Of a stretch of 64,000 bases of DNA, positions 24,554 to 33,633 are shown one piece after another. The translations under genes and the position numbers were made by a program. The stretch is taken from the NCBI GenBank assembly GCA_964477035.1, contig CAYZCW010000007.1, forward strand, positions 62,001 to 126,000, read 5' to 3'. The notes beneath the pieces are model-generated. The model worked only from the letters and a program-made list of their open reading frames with translations, was not told where the DNA came from and did no database searches. How positions within the stretch are numbered: position 1 is the first letter of the stretch; each line of letters starts with the position of its first letter. The DNA is from SLSG01 sp964477035. Lineage in GTDB: Bacteria; Bacteroidota; Bacteroidia; Bacteroidales; UBA7960.

Positions 24554-26857
24554 TCAGCTGTTTTTTTTGGTTAATCTGATCATCGAGAAGATGCCCAGGG
24601 CGGCGATGGCGATCACGGTGATCTCCCCCAGGGTATCCAGCGCCCTGAAATCGACCAGGATGACGTTCACCACATTGCGCCCGAAGGCTTCCGAATAGCT
24701 TTTCTCCTTGAAAAATTCCGAAATGGGGGTGTCCAGCTGGGAGGTGCCCGCCTGCAACACCAGCACCATCATGAAGCCGCCTACCAGGGTGGCGACCAGC
24801 CCGTCGCGCATGCGGGCCCCCGTTCCCGAATACTTCACATATCTGGGCAGGTGGTAGAGCACTGCCACGGCCAGGATGACCATCAGGACCTCCACCATGA
24901 TCATGGTAATGGCCAGGTCGACCCCGCTGAAGGCAATGAATATGATGGTGATCCCGAAGCCGATGACCCCTGTCGCAATCAGGGCGATCAGGCGGGAGTG
25001 GGCCATTACCGCGGACAGCGCGGCGGCTATGATGAGCACGACCACGGCCACCAGGTTCAGGGGCATCTGGGAAAAGTCCAGCTCCAGCATCAGGGGATCC
25101 GAACGCCAGATGACGCCCCACACCAGCAGGGATGCCACGACAAACAGGGTCATCATATAAAACCTGTGGTAGCCGTGCTGGATGTTGCCGGTCTGTCGCT
25201 TGGTAAAGACCAGGAAGCGGTCGATCGAAGCGGTGAACATGCGGGAAAACTCCCGGGCAAAATAGCGCAGGTTGACTTTCTCGGCCAGGGCAATCAGCCG
25301 GTGGCGGTAACGGTAGGCCAGGGCCCCGCTGAGCACGGTCAGGGCGCTCAGCAGCAGGATCAGGTTGAAGCCGTGCCATATCCTGAGTTTGACCGCCTCG
25401 ATCCCGGGGCTCACGGCAAGCACTGCGCTGGATGTAAGGGGCGTGGCGATGGACGTCGGGAAAAGGCCGAGCACCAGGCTGGCCAGGACCAGGAAAAAGG
25501 GGCCGAGTACGAGGGCCGTGGAGGGTTCATGCGGGGGTTTGGCGTAGCCGGGCGACTTCCCGGCAAATACGTCGAACCATAGCCTCAGGGACAAAAACAC
25601 CATGACCACATTGGTGAAGAAGCTGGCCGCGATGACCAGAAACCTCCAGTTGGGGGCTTGCACCTTGGCCTCATAGATCAATTCCTTTCCGATGAATCCC
25701 AAAAGCGGTGGAATGCCGGCCATGGACACCAGGGCCAGTCCCATGATGACGGCGGCCCGGGGCATGAACGGGAACAGCCCGCCCAGTCGGGTGATGTCCC
25801 GGGTGCCGCTCACCTTTTCGATGTTGCCGGCCATCATAAAGAGGGTGCCTTTGTAGAGGGCATGCACGACCAGGAAAATGATCATGGCATTGATGGCGTA
25901 TTGGGTGCCGGTCCCGATGAGCAGCACCAGGGTGCCCAGGGCGCTTACGGTCGTATAGGCCAGGATGCGTTTCAGGTCGGTCTGGGTGATGCTCAGCCAG
26001 GCCCCGGCCACCATGGTGGCGGCCCCGAAAGCGGATAAAAGGATGTACCACAGCTCCGTGCCCCCCATGATGGGATTGAGGCGGGCCAGCAGGAACACCC
26101 CGGCCTTGACCATGGTGGCCGAATGCAGGAAGGCGCTCACCGGGGAGGGGGCGGCCATGGCGCCGGGAAGCCAGAAGTGAAACGGGAACTGGGCCGATTT
26201 GGTGAAGGCCCCGGCAAGAACCAGCAGGAGGGCCGGCAGGTAGAGGTTGCTGTCGCGTATCAGCCCCGGATCGGCCAGCAGGGCCTGAATCTCATAGGTG
26301 CCGTAGGGGATGCCCATGAGGACGAAGCCCCCCAACAGGGCCAGTCCGCCGAAACCGGTGATCAGCAAGGCCTGCAGGGCTGCTGAGCGGGCTTCGGGCT
26401 TCTCGTGAAAGTACCCGATCAGCAGGTAGGAGCTGATGCTGGTCAGCTCCCAGAAGACGAACAGGGTGATCAGGTTGCCCGATACCACCACCCCCAGCAT
26501 GGAGGCCATGAAAAACACCAGGTAGCCCATGAAGCGGCCTTTCATCGGATAGGGACGCATGTAGTAGCCGGCGTAAACCAGGATGAAGGTTCCGATCCCG
26601 AGCACGATGAGGCTGAACAGGATGCTGAAGCCGTCAATGTAAAAGGACAGGTCCAGGTCGTACACAGGCAACCAGGCAAATCGTTCCGTCACAAGCGCCC
26701 CGGCATTGATGCCCGGCAGCAGGCTCAGGTAGTAGACAAAACCGCCCAGGGGAAACAGGGCAAAGACCCATCCGGCGGCATTTCCAAGGACCCTCCTGGT
26801 CAGGGGGGCGACGCCCGAAAGGAGGAATAAAACCAACAGCAGCAGACCTGTACTCAT
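24554..26857 (-). CDS. mrpA: Na+/H+ antiporter subunit MrpA
   Basis: This large NuoL-like MrpA subunit has 767 residues. The first 480 residues form the antiporter-like core with VFWELTSISSYLLIGYFHEKPEARSAALQALLITGFGG (TM5 Glu) and AGAFTKSAQFPFHFWLPGAMAAPSPVSAFLHSATMVKAGVFLLARL (TM7 Lys). The C-terminal 180 residues form the DUF4040/NuoJ-like and MbhE-like region (GVDLAITMIMVEVLMVILAVAVLYHLPRY...LGEITVIAIAALGIFSMIRL). It is the first gene of mrpABCDEFG; the complex exchanges Na+ for H+ and supports alkali and salt tolerance. Confidence 0.96.
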   Translation of the reverse strand: MSTGLLLLVLFLLSGVAPLTRRVLGNAAGWVFALFPLGGFVYYLSLLPGINAGALVTERFAWLPVYDLDLSFYIDGFSILFSLIVLGIGTFILVYAGYYMRPYPMKGRFMGYLVFFMASMLGVVVSGNLITLFVFWELTSISSYLLIGYFHEKPEARSAALQALLITGFGGLALLGGFVLMGIPYGTYEIQALLADPGLIRDSNLYLPALLLVLAGAFTKSAQFPFHFWLPGAMAAPSPVSAFLHSATMVKAGVFLLARLNPIMGGTELWYILLSAFGAATMVAGAWLSITQTDLKRILAYTTVSALGTLVLLIGTGTQYAINAMIIFLVVHALYKGTLFMMAGNIEKVSGTRDITRLGGLFPFMPRAAVIMGLALVSMAGIPPLLGFIGKELIYEAKVQAPNWRFLVIAASFFTNVVMVFLSLRLWFDVFAGKSPGYAKPPHEPSTALVLGPFFLVLASLVLGLFPTSIATPLTSSAVLAVSPGIEAVKLRIWHGFNLILLLSALTVLSGALAYRYRHRLIALAEKVNLRYFAREFSRMFTASIDRFLVFTKRQTGNIQHGYHRFYMMTLFVVASLLVWGVIWRSDPLMLELDFSQMPLNLVAVVVLIIAAALSAVMAHSRLIALIATGVIGFGITIIFIAFSGVDLAITMIMVEVLMVILAVAVLYHLPRYVKYSGTGARMRDGLVATLVGGFMMVLVLQAGTSQLDTPISEFFKEKSYSEAFGRNVVNVILVDFRALDTLGEITVIAIAALGIFSMIRLTKKNS

Positions 26858-27163
26858 GGGGGTGGGTTTCTTAAAAAAAAACCGGCATCTACCGGGTGCA
26901 GCCTACAGGGCCATGGATAAAATTAGGATTTTTACGGATTGGTAACACCTGTCCGCCCCGGTTTGTTTATAAATTCACGGTTTTTTTTTACTGACCGCCC
27001 GAAGGCCAGAATGTCATATCGTCGTCAGGGAAAATGACAAAATGTCGCCCGAATGGGGTGTTTTCTCTGTCTGGCTACCAGTATTTGGGTCTGGCATGGA
27101 CTTTGATTTTTTTCTGCCTGCAAGCAAACCAATGTCAAACCCTAAAAAATGGAGGATCGAGTC
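26858..27163. other. Intergenic region between divergent mrpA and hsp20
   Basis: This 306 bp region holds no gene. It is AT-rich near 26870-26990 with T-runs. It carries an inverted repeat TGTCAT (27012-27017) / ATGACA (27034-27039), an overlapping GACAAAATGTC palindrome (27036-27046) and a sigma-54-like promoter at 27091-27107. I did not find a convincing TAnnTTTG box for mrpA. Confidence 0.6.
27091..27107 (+). promoter_or_regulatory. Sigma-54-like -24/-12 promoter ahead of hsp20
   Basis: CTGGCATGGACTTTGAT resembles YTGGCACGnnnnTTGCW with two mismatches, keeping TGG and TTG in correct register. It predicts a start near 27118 and a 46 nt leader. The palindrome GACAAAATGTC at 27036-27046 could bind an enhancer-binding protein. 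Motif match only. Confidence 0.35.
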
Positions 27164-27598
27164 ATGTTACCCATGTTAAGAAAAAACAGGGTCACCATGC
27201 CGAACCTGATCGATGAATTCTTCGGCAGGGACCTGATGGACAGTATTTTTTCAGAAAGGACAGGAATCAGCACCCCGGCAGTCAACGTCGTGGAGAACCC
27301 CGACGACTTTCAGATCGAGGTGGCCGCCCCCGGGCTGGAGAAGAAGGACTTTAAAATCGACCTCGACAACAACGTGCTGACCATTTCATCGGAAAAGGAG
27401 CTGAAGCACGAGGAGCAGGAAGGAAAGTACATGAGAAGGGAATTCAGTTACGCCTCATTCAACCGTTCCTTCAGCCTCCCCGAGGCCGTGGATTCCGGAA
27501 AAATCAAGGCCAGCCACAAGGACGGCATTCTGCGCATCACCATTCCCAAGAAGGAAGAGGCCAGGCGCAAGCCACCCAAACAGATTGCGATCTCGTGA
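27164..27598 (+). CDS. Small heat shock protein, Hsp20/alpha-crystallin family
   Basis: This ATP-independent holdase chaperone has 144 residues. The alpha-crystallin domain spans about 35-135: PAVNVVENPDDFQIEVAAPGLEKKDFKIDLDNNVLTISSEKE, then REFSYASFNRSFSLPEAVDSGKIKASHKDGILRITIPK, with the conserved GILRITIPK motif. A strong Shine-Dalgarno GGAGG at 27151-27155 sits 8 nt before the ATG at 27164, which decides the start over the ATG at 27149. The gene ends directly at the stop of the convergent rubrerythrin-like gene. Confidence 0.95.
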   Translation: MLPMLRKNRVTMPNLIDEFFGRDLMDSIFSERTGISTPAVNVVENPDDFQIEVAAPGLEKKDFKIDLDNNVLTISSEKELKHEEQEGKYMRREFSYASFNRSFSLPEAVDSGKIKASHKDGILRITIPKKEEARRKPPKQIAIS

Positions 27599-28054
27599 TC
27601 AGTTCTCGCGCATCACGAACTCATCGTATTCCAGCTCGAACCGCAGTTTGTGTTTTGATTCTTCCACGGCGAGGGCCTGGAATACCTGCTTGAGTTCCGG
27701 GACTTCGGTCCTTTCGGAAAGGGCGGTATACAGTTTGAATGCCGCCTTTTCCTTTTTCATGGCCAGGATGAGCGCCTCGGCATATTCCATGTCGTCGGAT
27801 GGTTGCACACTGACCAGGTAGTCGGCAATCTTCAGGTCTTGTACCTTCCCCACATCCATGTCAAATATTTTCTCCTCCTTGATCTTTTGAAGGCGTGCCT
27901 TGTGCCCGACTTCCTCCTGGGCAAACTGCAGGAAGATATCCTGGATCTGTTTGCTTTTCATTCTTTCAGCCAGCCGGGTGTAGAAGTCGACGGCCTCCTG
28001 TTCCGCCTGCATGGCAAAATCCAGGATCTCATCCACCGAGTTGAATGTCTTCAT
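27599..28054 (-). CDS. Rubrerythrin-like ferritin-superfamily protein
   Basis: This four-helix di-iron protein has 151 residues. The carboxylate/His ligands appear in the four helices: AEQEAVDFYTRLAE, QEEVGHKARLQ, KKEKAAFKLYTALSE and VEESKHKLRFE. It has no rubredoxin-type Cys4 tail, so it is the shorter rubrerythrin-like form (compare sulerythrin-type or COG1633). Such proteins often reduce peroxide in anaerobes. It begins 2 bp after the stop of the NuoG-like fusion and so is probably the last gene of that operon, which suggests it takes electrons from or protects that iron-sulfur system. Confidence 0.85.
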   Translation of the reverse strand: MKTFNSVDEILDFAMQAEQEAVDFYTRLAERMKSKQIQDIFLQFAQEEVGHKARLQKIKEEKIFDMDVGKVQDLKIADYLVSVQPSDDMEYAEALILAMKKEKAAFKLYTALSERTEVPELKQVFQALAVEESKHKLRFELEYDEFVMREN

Positions 28055-28056
28055 GC

Positions 28057-31000
28057 TCAGGTTGTGGTTTTTGTGAATGCTTCGGTCCATTGCTCTTCGA
28101 ATCGTTTCACCAGCAGGTCACAACCATGCTCGAAACGTCTGGCGGGATTGTCTTCCTTTGTGGGCACCAGGGGGCATGGCGCATCCTGATCGGGGGGACG
28201 CATCATGGATGCGGCCTCCAGAAGGACGTCCGCCGGGCCTGCCGGGCCGGCCTTGCCGGTGAGCGCTTCCAGCAGGGCCGACAGCAGTTCCGGCGTGGTC
28301 ATATCCAGGGGCGGGGACAGGGAGGCCGGAAACTGCTGGATAAACCGCTGGGTGTTGGTAAAGCTTCCGCCGGTCTCGAAATGAAGACTGGCGGGCAGCA
28401 CCAGGTCGGCCAGGGCGGCCGTTTCGCTCATGAACAGGTCCTGGACCATCAGAAAGTCTGTTTTTTCGAGCACGGCAGATACCGTTTCTTTATCGGTGGC
28501 GCATCCGACGGGATCTTCGCAAAAAATGAAGGCGTTTTGGATCTTCCCGCCGGAGAGCAACTGCCATTGTCCGGTCTCGGCATGTGCAGGCAGTGCGGCC
28601 GCCTGCCACAAGCCTTCCATTTCGCTGCGAACCGTCTTATCGGCGATGCTGCGTCCTCCCGGGGCCATGGCGGCACAGGCCCCCATGTCGAGCAGTCCCT
28701 GGGAGTTGCTGCTTTCTTTCAGGGGGATCAGCCCGGCGGCTGTCTTGCCGGATTTACCGGTAATCAGACCGAGGTTATGCAGTTCATGGCAGGCGTTGGA
28801 GGACAGGTGTCGCTCCGAGAAGAACAGCATGGCCTGGGGTTCCAGGTTGAAACCTTCGGCGAAAGCGGCCACCTCAGGGGATCCGCACCCTGCCTGCTTC
28901 AGCAGTTGTGCCGGATCCTCCCGCAGGATGGCCTCACGGTAAGCCTCGAAATCGCTGCAGTGGTCCCTGATGTATATCCGGTTCTCGAGTCCTCCTGAAA
29001 GGATGTGGTGGATGGCGGCCTTGATGAAATGATAGTAGGACCGCACCTGCACCACCTCCCCGGCCTTATGGGCCATGCTGCTTTGCTGTTTGTCGGTGAT
29101 GAGGGTCAGGGGGACCTGGTCGCGAAGGTGGTGTGCCCAGGCATAGAAACCGGGGACTGCGTGCTCCATGTTGATCTCACTGCCCAGAAAATACAGCCTG
29201 CCGGCCTTTTCGATCTGTCCGAAGGGCACGCTGTACCGGCTGTTGGCGGCATAGCCGCCCCCCCTGTCCATGTAGTGGAAACTGGACACATTGTGGGTGC
29301 CGGCCCCGGCCCTGGCCAGTTTCTGGACCAGGTATTGTTCCTCATTGGTCAGCCTGGCCCCCGCGTAAAAGCCGTTATGGTCGGGTGCCACCTTCCTGAT
29401 CCGCCCGGTAATGATCCGGATGGCTTCCTCCCAGGTGATTTCCCTGAAACGGCCGTCCTCCTTTTTCAGGGGCTTTAGAATGCGCCCTTCCCCTTTATTG
29501 AAGAAACGGTATCCGAATTTCCCCAGCCGGCAGATGCTGCCGTCCCTGTTCACCAGCCCCTTGCTGCCCGTGGCCCGGTATATGAAGCCCGATTTGTGGT
29601 GCAGCTCCAGTTCACATCCGACGGGGCAATAGGGGCAGATGGTGGTAAATGAATCGGTCTGGACCGGGGCAGGCTTGAAAGGCACGTTTTCGGTCAGGGC
29701 TCCCGTGGGGCAGGTGTCGATACACAGCCCGCAGGATTCGCATCGGGTCTGGGTCAGGGGGCCGTCCAGGCTGGGTGCCACATAGGTGTCGAACCCGCGG
29801 TTGATCAGCCCGAGGGCATTGGCCCCGACCACTTCGGAGCAGATGCGGACGCAGCGGCTGCACAGGATGCACTTGTTGTTGTCGATTTCGATGAATGGAT
29901 GGTCAAAGCGCAGGGGATAATCCTTGTAATCCCCGCCGAATCGCATCTGTTCCGCACCGTATTGGGTGGCGTACCGCTTCAGGTCGCAGGTATGAAGCTC
30001 GCTGCAGCCGCACTCCATGCAGCGGGCGGTTTCCTTCAGGGCGGCGTCCTGGCTGTAGCCCCGTTCCACCTCGTCAAAATTGTCGCGCAGGCCGGGATCC
30101 AGGGTGGGCATTTCCTCCCTGGGCTGGCGCAGGTAGAGGCCTTCATAATCCGCCTTGCTTTGCTCCCTGAAATTGTCCCGCCGGCTGAGGAAACCCGTTT
30201 CAGGGGGGCTGGGCGCCTGTCCGCTGAGGAATTGGTTGCAGGTGTGGGCGGCCAGTTTGCCCTGGGCGATGGCTTCAATCAGGGTGGCCGGCCCGGTCAC
30301 CCCGTCCCCACAGGCAAACACCCCTTCGATGGAGGTCTGCAGGGTTTGGGGGTCTGCATCGATATCTCCCCACTTGTTGACGGCCAGTTCCCTGCCGGCA
30401 TGGGTGCTGATGTCATCGATGAAGTTGACATGGGTTTTCTGTCCGATGGCGGCCAGCACGATGTCGGCACCCAGGGTGAACTCGGATCCTTCCACCTTCA
30501 CGGGGCGGCGCCTTCCGGAGGCATCGGGTTCGCCGAGTTCCATGCGGTAACAGCAGATCGATGCCACATTGCCGTCGGCGTCCTTGTTGACCAGGGCGGG
30601 CGCCGTCAGGAAGCGGTATTCCACCCCCTCCAGTTTGGACTCATGGATCTCGATGGGGTTGGCGGGCATCTCTTTCTCGGTGCGCCGGTAGAGCACCATG
30701 ACCTTCTCAGCCCCGCAACGCAGGGCCGTGCGGCAGCAGTCCATGGCCGTGTTGCCCCCCCCGATCACGGCCACCGTCTTGCCGCTGAAATCGTATCTCT
30801 GCCCGGTGACCTCCATATTGCGCAAAAAGTCGATGCCGGAGTAGATGTTGCCGGCATCATCGCCGGCACAACCGATGCGCGTCCCGTTTTGTGAGCCGAT
30901 GGCCAGGATGGTGGCATCGTAATCTTGTTTTAGTTCCTTGTAGCTGAGGTTTTCTCCCAGTTTTTTCTGGTAATGGATGTTCACACCCAGGCCGGTGATT

Positions 31001-31758
31001 CCTTCGACCTCCTTCTCGATGATGTCGTTGGGCAGCCGGTAGGGGGGGATGCCGTAGCGCAGCATCCCGCCGGCGTGGGGGCTGGCCTCGAAGATGTCGG
31101 GCTCATGCCCTTCCAGGGCCAGGTAATAGGCAGCAGTGAGTCCGCCGGGCCCCGCTCCGATGATGGCCACTTTTTTCCCCGTGGCTGCCCTGGTTTCCGG
31201 CATGTAGCGTTCCGGTGAGTCCAGGTCGGCATCCGAGGCATAACGCTTCAGGTAATCGATCCCGACCCCCACGCCTTCTACCAGGTTGCGGCGGCAGGCC
31301 AGCTCGCAGGGCCTCACACACACCCTGCCGCAGATGGCCGGCAGGGGATTGGTCTTCTTGATGATCTCCACCGCTTCCCGGTACATGCCCCGGCTGATCA
31401 TGGCGATGTAGCCCTGCACGTCGACGCCGGCCGGGCAGGTTTCACGACACGGGGCGACACAGTCTGCATAATGGTTCGATGCCAGCAGCTCCAGGGAAAA
31501 TTTGCGTGATTTTCTCACCCGCTCGTTGTCGGTCTGGATGCGCATGCCCTCCGCGATTTTGGTGGAGCAGGCGGGTTGCAGGCCCCGCATGCCTTCCACC
31601 TCCACCACGCAGAGGTAACAGGACGAAAATGGCTCCAGCCGGTCGTCGTGGCAAAGGGTGGGGATCTCCACCCCGTACCGCCGGGCCAGCTCCAGGATGC
31701 TTTCTCCTTTGATTCCGGTGATGATGCGTCCGTTGAGTATGATATTCAGTTTGCTCAT
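28057..31758 (-). CDS. Fused [2Fe-2S]-GltD-like-NuoG/MopB oxidoreductase subunit
   Basis: The 1233-residue subunit has five parts. Residues 1-80 are a NuoG-type [2Fe-2S] domain (C36, C47, C50, C64). About 90-515 is a GltD/NfnB-like FAD/NAD(P)H module with an N-terminal Fe-S region (C100, C104, C108, C143, C147, C151, C155), GAGPGG at 201-206 and GGGNTA at 333-338. About 575-595 holds C580, C583, C585, C591. A two-cluster ferredoxin follows (C630/633/636/640; C673/676/679/683). Residues 700-1233 are a MopB/NuoG-like domain with CPYCPVGC (C708, C711, C715, C743). The MopB part lacks a Cys/Sec in the position used by formate dehydrogenases (HNVSSFHYMDRGGGY instead). Partners NuoF and NuoE lie upstream. 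Likely a soluble NAD(P)H/ferredoxin electron-transfer or bifurcating complex; the reaction is not known. Confidence 0.88.
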   Translation of the reverse strand: MSKLNIILNGRIITGIKGESILELARRYGVEIPTLCHDDRLEPFSSCYLCVVEVEGMRGLQPACSTKIAEGMRIQTDNERVRKSRKFSLELLASNHYADCVAPCRETCPAGVDVQGYIAMISRGMYREAVEIIKKTNPLPAICGRVCVRPCELACRRNLVEGVGVGIDYLKRYASDADLDSPERYMPETRAATGKKVAIIGAGPGGLTAAYYLALEGHEPDIFEASPHAGGMLRYGIPPYRLPNDIIEKEVEGITGLGVNIHYQKKLGENLSYKELKQDYDATILAIGSQNGTRIGCAGDDAGNIYSGIDFLRNMEVTGQRYDFSGKTVAVIGGGNTAMDCCRTALRCGAEKVMVLYRRTEKEMPANPIEIHESKLEGVEYRFLTAPALVNKDADGNVASICCYRMELGEPDASGRRRPVKVEGSEFTLGADIVLAAIGQKTHVNFIDDISTHAGRELAVNKWGDIDADPQTLQTSIEGVFACGDGVTGPATLIEAIAQGKLAAHTCNQFLSGQAPSPPETGFLSRRDNFREQSKADYEGLYLRQPREEMPTLDPGLRDNFDEVERGYSQDAALKETARCMECGCSELHTCDLKRYATQYGAEQMRFGGDYKDYPLRFDHPFIEIDNNKCILCSRCVRICSEVVGANALGLINRGFDTYVAPSLDGPLTQTRCESCGLCIDTCPTGALTENVPFKPAPVQTDSFTTICPYCPVGCELELHHKSGFIYRATGSKGLVNRDGSICRLGKFGYRFFNKGEGRILKPLKKEDGRFREITWEEAIRIITGRIRKVAPDHNGFYAGARLTNEEQYLVQKLARAGAGTHNVSSFHYMDRGGGYAANSRYSVPFGQIEKAGRLYFLGSEINMEHAVPGFYAWAHHLRDQVPLTLITDKQQSSMAHKAGEVVQVRSYYHFIKAAIHHILSGGLENRIYIRDHCSDFEAYREAILREDPAQLLKQAGCGSPEVAAFAEGFNLEPQAMLFFSERHLSSNACHELHNLGLITGKSGKTAAGLIPLKESSNSQGLLDMGACAAMAPGGRSIADKTVRSEMEGLWQAAALPAHAETGQWQLLSGGKIQNAFIFCEDPVGCATDKETVSAVLEKTDFLMVQDLFMSETAALADLVLPASLHFETGGSFTNTQRFIQQFPASLSPPLDMTTPELLSALLEALTGKAGPAGPADVLLEAASMMRPPDQDAPCPLVPTKEDNPARRFEHGCDLLVKRFEEQWTEAFTKTTT

Positions 31759-31770
31759 TGGTTTCCTGTT

Positions 31771-33588
31771 TTAGCTGATGGTAATGGCTTCGAACTTGCA
31801 CCGGGTATAGCATACCCCGCACTGGATGCAGACCTCCTGCAGGATGAAATGCTTCTCCCTCTTGCCGCCTTCAATGGCATCGACCGGACAGCCCTTGCTG
31901 CAGGCCATGCAGCCGGTGCAATTGTCCTGGTTCACCGTATAGGTCAGCAGCTTCTTGCAGCTGAGGGCCGGGCATTTTTTGTCGCGGATGTGGGCTTCGT
32001 ACTCGTCCCGGAAATACTTGATGGTGGTCAGCACGGGATTGGGCGCCGTCTGACCCAGTCCGCAGAGGGAACTGTCCTTGATGGTGACGGCCAGTTCTTC
32101 CAGCATCCCGATGTCTCCATCCCTGCCTTTTCCCTCTGTGATGCGGGTAAGAACCTCCAGCATGCGCTTGGTGCCGATGCGGCAGAAAGTGCACTTGCCG
32201 CAACTTTCTTTCTGGGTGAAATCCAGGAAAAAGCGGGCGATGTCCACCACGCAGGTGGTCTCGTCCATGACCACCATGCCGCCCGAACCCATGATGGCGC
32301 CCGTGGCATTGACCGAATCGTAATCGACCTGGGTGTGCGACAGGTATTCGGGGATGCAGCCGCCCGAGGGACCGCCCAGCTGCACCGCCTTGAACTTTTT
32401 GTCCCCTGCGATGCCGCCGCCCATTTTGTAAATGATGTCTTTGATGGTGATGCCCATGGGAACCTCCACCAGTCCGCCGTGCCGAATCTTCCCCGTCAGG
32501 GCAAACACCTTGGTGCCCTTGCTCTTTTCAGTGCCGTAGCGGGCATAGCTTTCCGGTCCGTTGGAGATGATGTAGGGGATGTTGATGAAGGTCTCCACAT
32601 TGTTGATGTTGGTCGGATGCTTCCACAACCCGGACTGGGCCGGGAAGGGAGGTCTGCGCCGGGGCATGCCCCTTTGCCCCTCGATGGAGGCGATCAGGGC
32701 CGTTTCCTCCCCGCACACAAAGGCCCCGGCCCCTTCCTTGATGTGGAGGTCGAAGGAGAAGCGTGTGCCTTCCTTTTTTCCCAGGTAGCCTTTTTCCCGG
32801 GCTTGTCCGATGGCCCGGTTCAGACGCTTGATGGCCAGGGGGTATTCGGCCCGGCAGTAGATGTAGCCCTCCGCGGCTCCGATGGCATAGCCACAGATGA
32901 TCATGCCTTCGATGACCCCGTGGGGATCCCCCTCCAGGATGGAACGGTCCATGAAGGCCCCCGGATCCCCTTCGTCCGCATTGCAGATCACGTATTTGAC
33001 AGGGGCGTCGTTGTTGCGGGCGAACCGCCACTTCATGCCGGTGGGAAAGCCGCCGCCCCCGCGCCCGCGCAGGCCGGAGTCGAGCACCATCTGGATGACT
33101 TCTTCCGGTTTAACGGGTTGATCCAGGATGCGGCGGATGGCCCCGTAGCCGCCCCTGGCCTCATACTCCTCAATGGATTCAGGGTCGATGTGGCCGCAGT
33201 TGCGCAACGCGATGCGGACCTGCCCCCCGAAGAAGTCCTGGTCGGCAGAGGGAAACCTGTCGGACTGCACGATCATTTCCCGGATGGGGGAATAGTTCCG
33301 GATATGTTTTTCGATGATCTCGTCGACCCTGTCGGCATGCACCTCCCCGTAAAGGTAGGAGCCGCTCTCGTCGAGGATCTCCACCAGGGGTTCCCGGTAA
33401 CACATGCCCACGCAGCTGGTCTTCTTAAGTTGGAAGCCGAGTTTGTCGGTTTCGAGGATCCGTTGAAATTCCTTGTAGGTCTTGTTGGCACCCGCTGCGA
33501 TGCCGCAGCTTCCCAATCCGACGATCACGGTAAAGCCGCTGGCCGGGTGCTGCTGGCTGTTGTTGTTCTGGGATTTGTCCTGACTCAT
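31771..33588 (-). CDS. NuoF/HydB-like NADH- and FMN-binding subunit
   Basis: This 605-residue flavoprotein has the HydB layout. Its N-terminal thioredoxin-like [2Fe-2S] domain contains SCGIAAGA (C28) and TSCVGMC (C59, C63). The NuoF core carries the FMN/NADH loop GRGGGGFPTG at about 175-184 and CNADEGDPGAFMDR, followed by an SLBB domain and the N3-type cluster motif ESCGKCTFCRIG. The C-terminus has two [4Fe-4S] motifs, CTGCMACSKGCP and CIQCGVCYTRC. This is the shape of subunits that bifurcate or confurcate electrons between NAD(P)H and ferredoxin. It lies 12 bp upstream of the fusion gene and 45 bp downstream of nuoE. Confidence 0.93.
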   Translation of the reverse strand: MSQDKSQNNNSQQHPASGFTVIVGLGSCGIAAGANKTYKEFQRILETDKLGFQLKKTSCVGMCYREPLVEILDESGSYLYGEVHADRVDEIIEKHIRNYSPIREMIVQSDRFPSADQDFFGGQVRIALRNCGHIDPESIEEYEARGGYGAIRRILDQPVKPEEVIQMVLDSGLRGRGGGGFPTGMKWRFARNNDAPVKYVICNADEGDPGAFMDRSILEGDPHGVIEGMIICGYAIGAAEGYIYCRAEYPLAIKRLNRAIGQAREKGYLGKKEGTRFSFDLHIKEGAGAFVCGEETALIASIEGQRGMPRRRPPFPAQSGLWKHPTNINNVETFINIPYIISNGPESYARYGTEKSKGTKVFALTGKIRHGGLVEVPMGITIKDIIYKMGGGIAGDKKFKAVQLGGPSGGCIPEYLSHTQVDYDSVNATGAIMGSGGMVVMDETTCVVDIARFFLDFTQKESCGKCTFCRIGTKRMLEVLTRITEGKGRDGDIGMLEELAVTIKDSSLCGLGQTAPNPVLTTIKYFRDEYEAHIRDKKCPALSCKKLLTYTVNQDNCTGCMACSKGCPVDAIEGGKREKHFILQEVCIQCGVCYTRCKFEAITIS

Positions 33589-33633
33589 GGGATGAATGGA
33601 ATTAAGGGGGTTTGGGAAACGGGAATTGCCCGT

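Noticed and set aside
27034..27216. A 60-codon ORF before hsp20
   Set aside because: It overlaps the hsp20 Shine-Dalgarno and start and runs through the promoter region; no similarity seen.
28057..31758. Formate dehydrogenase alpha subunit
   Set aside because: The position of the catalytic Cys/Sec has no Cys or Sec (HNVSSFHYMDRG), and a GltD module is fused; I call it NuoG-like instead.
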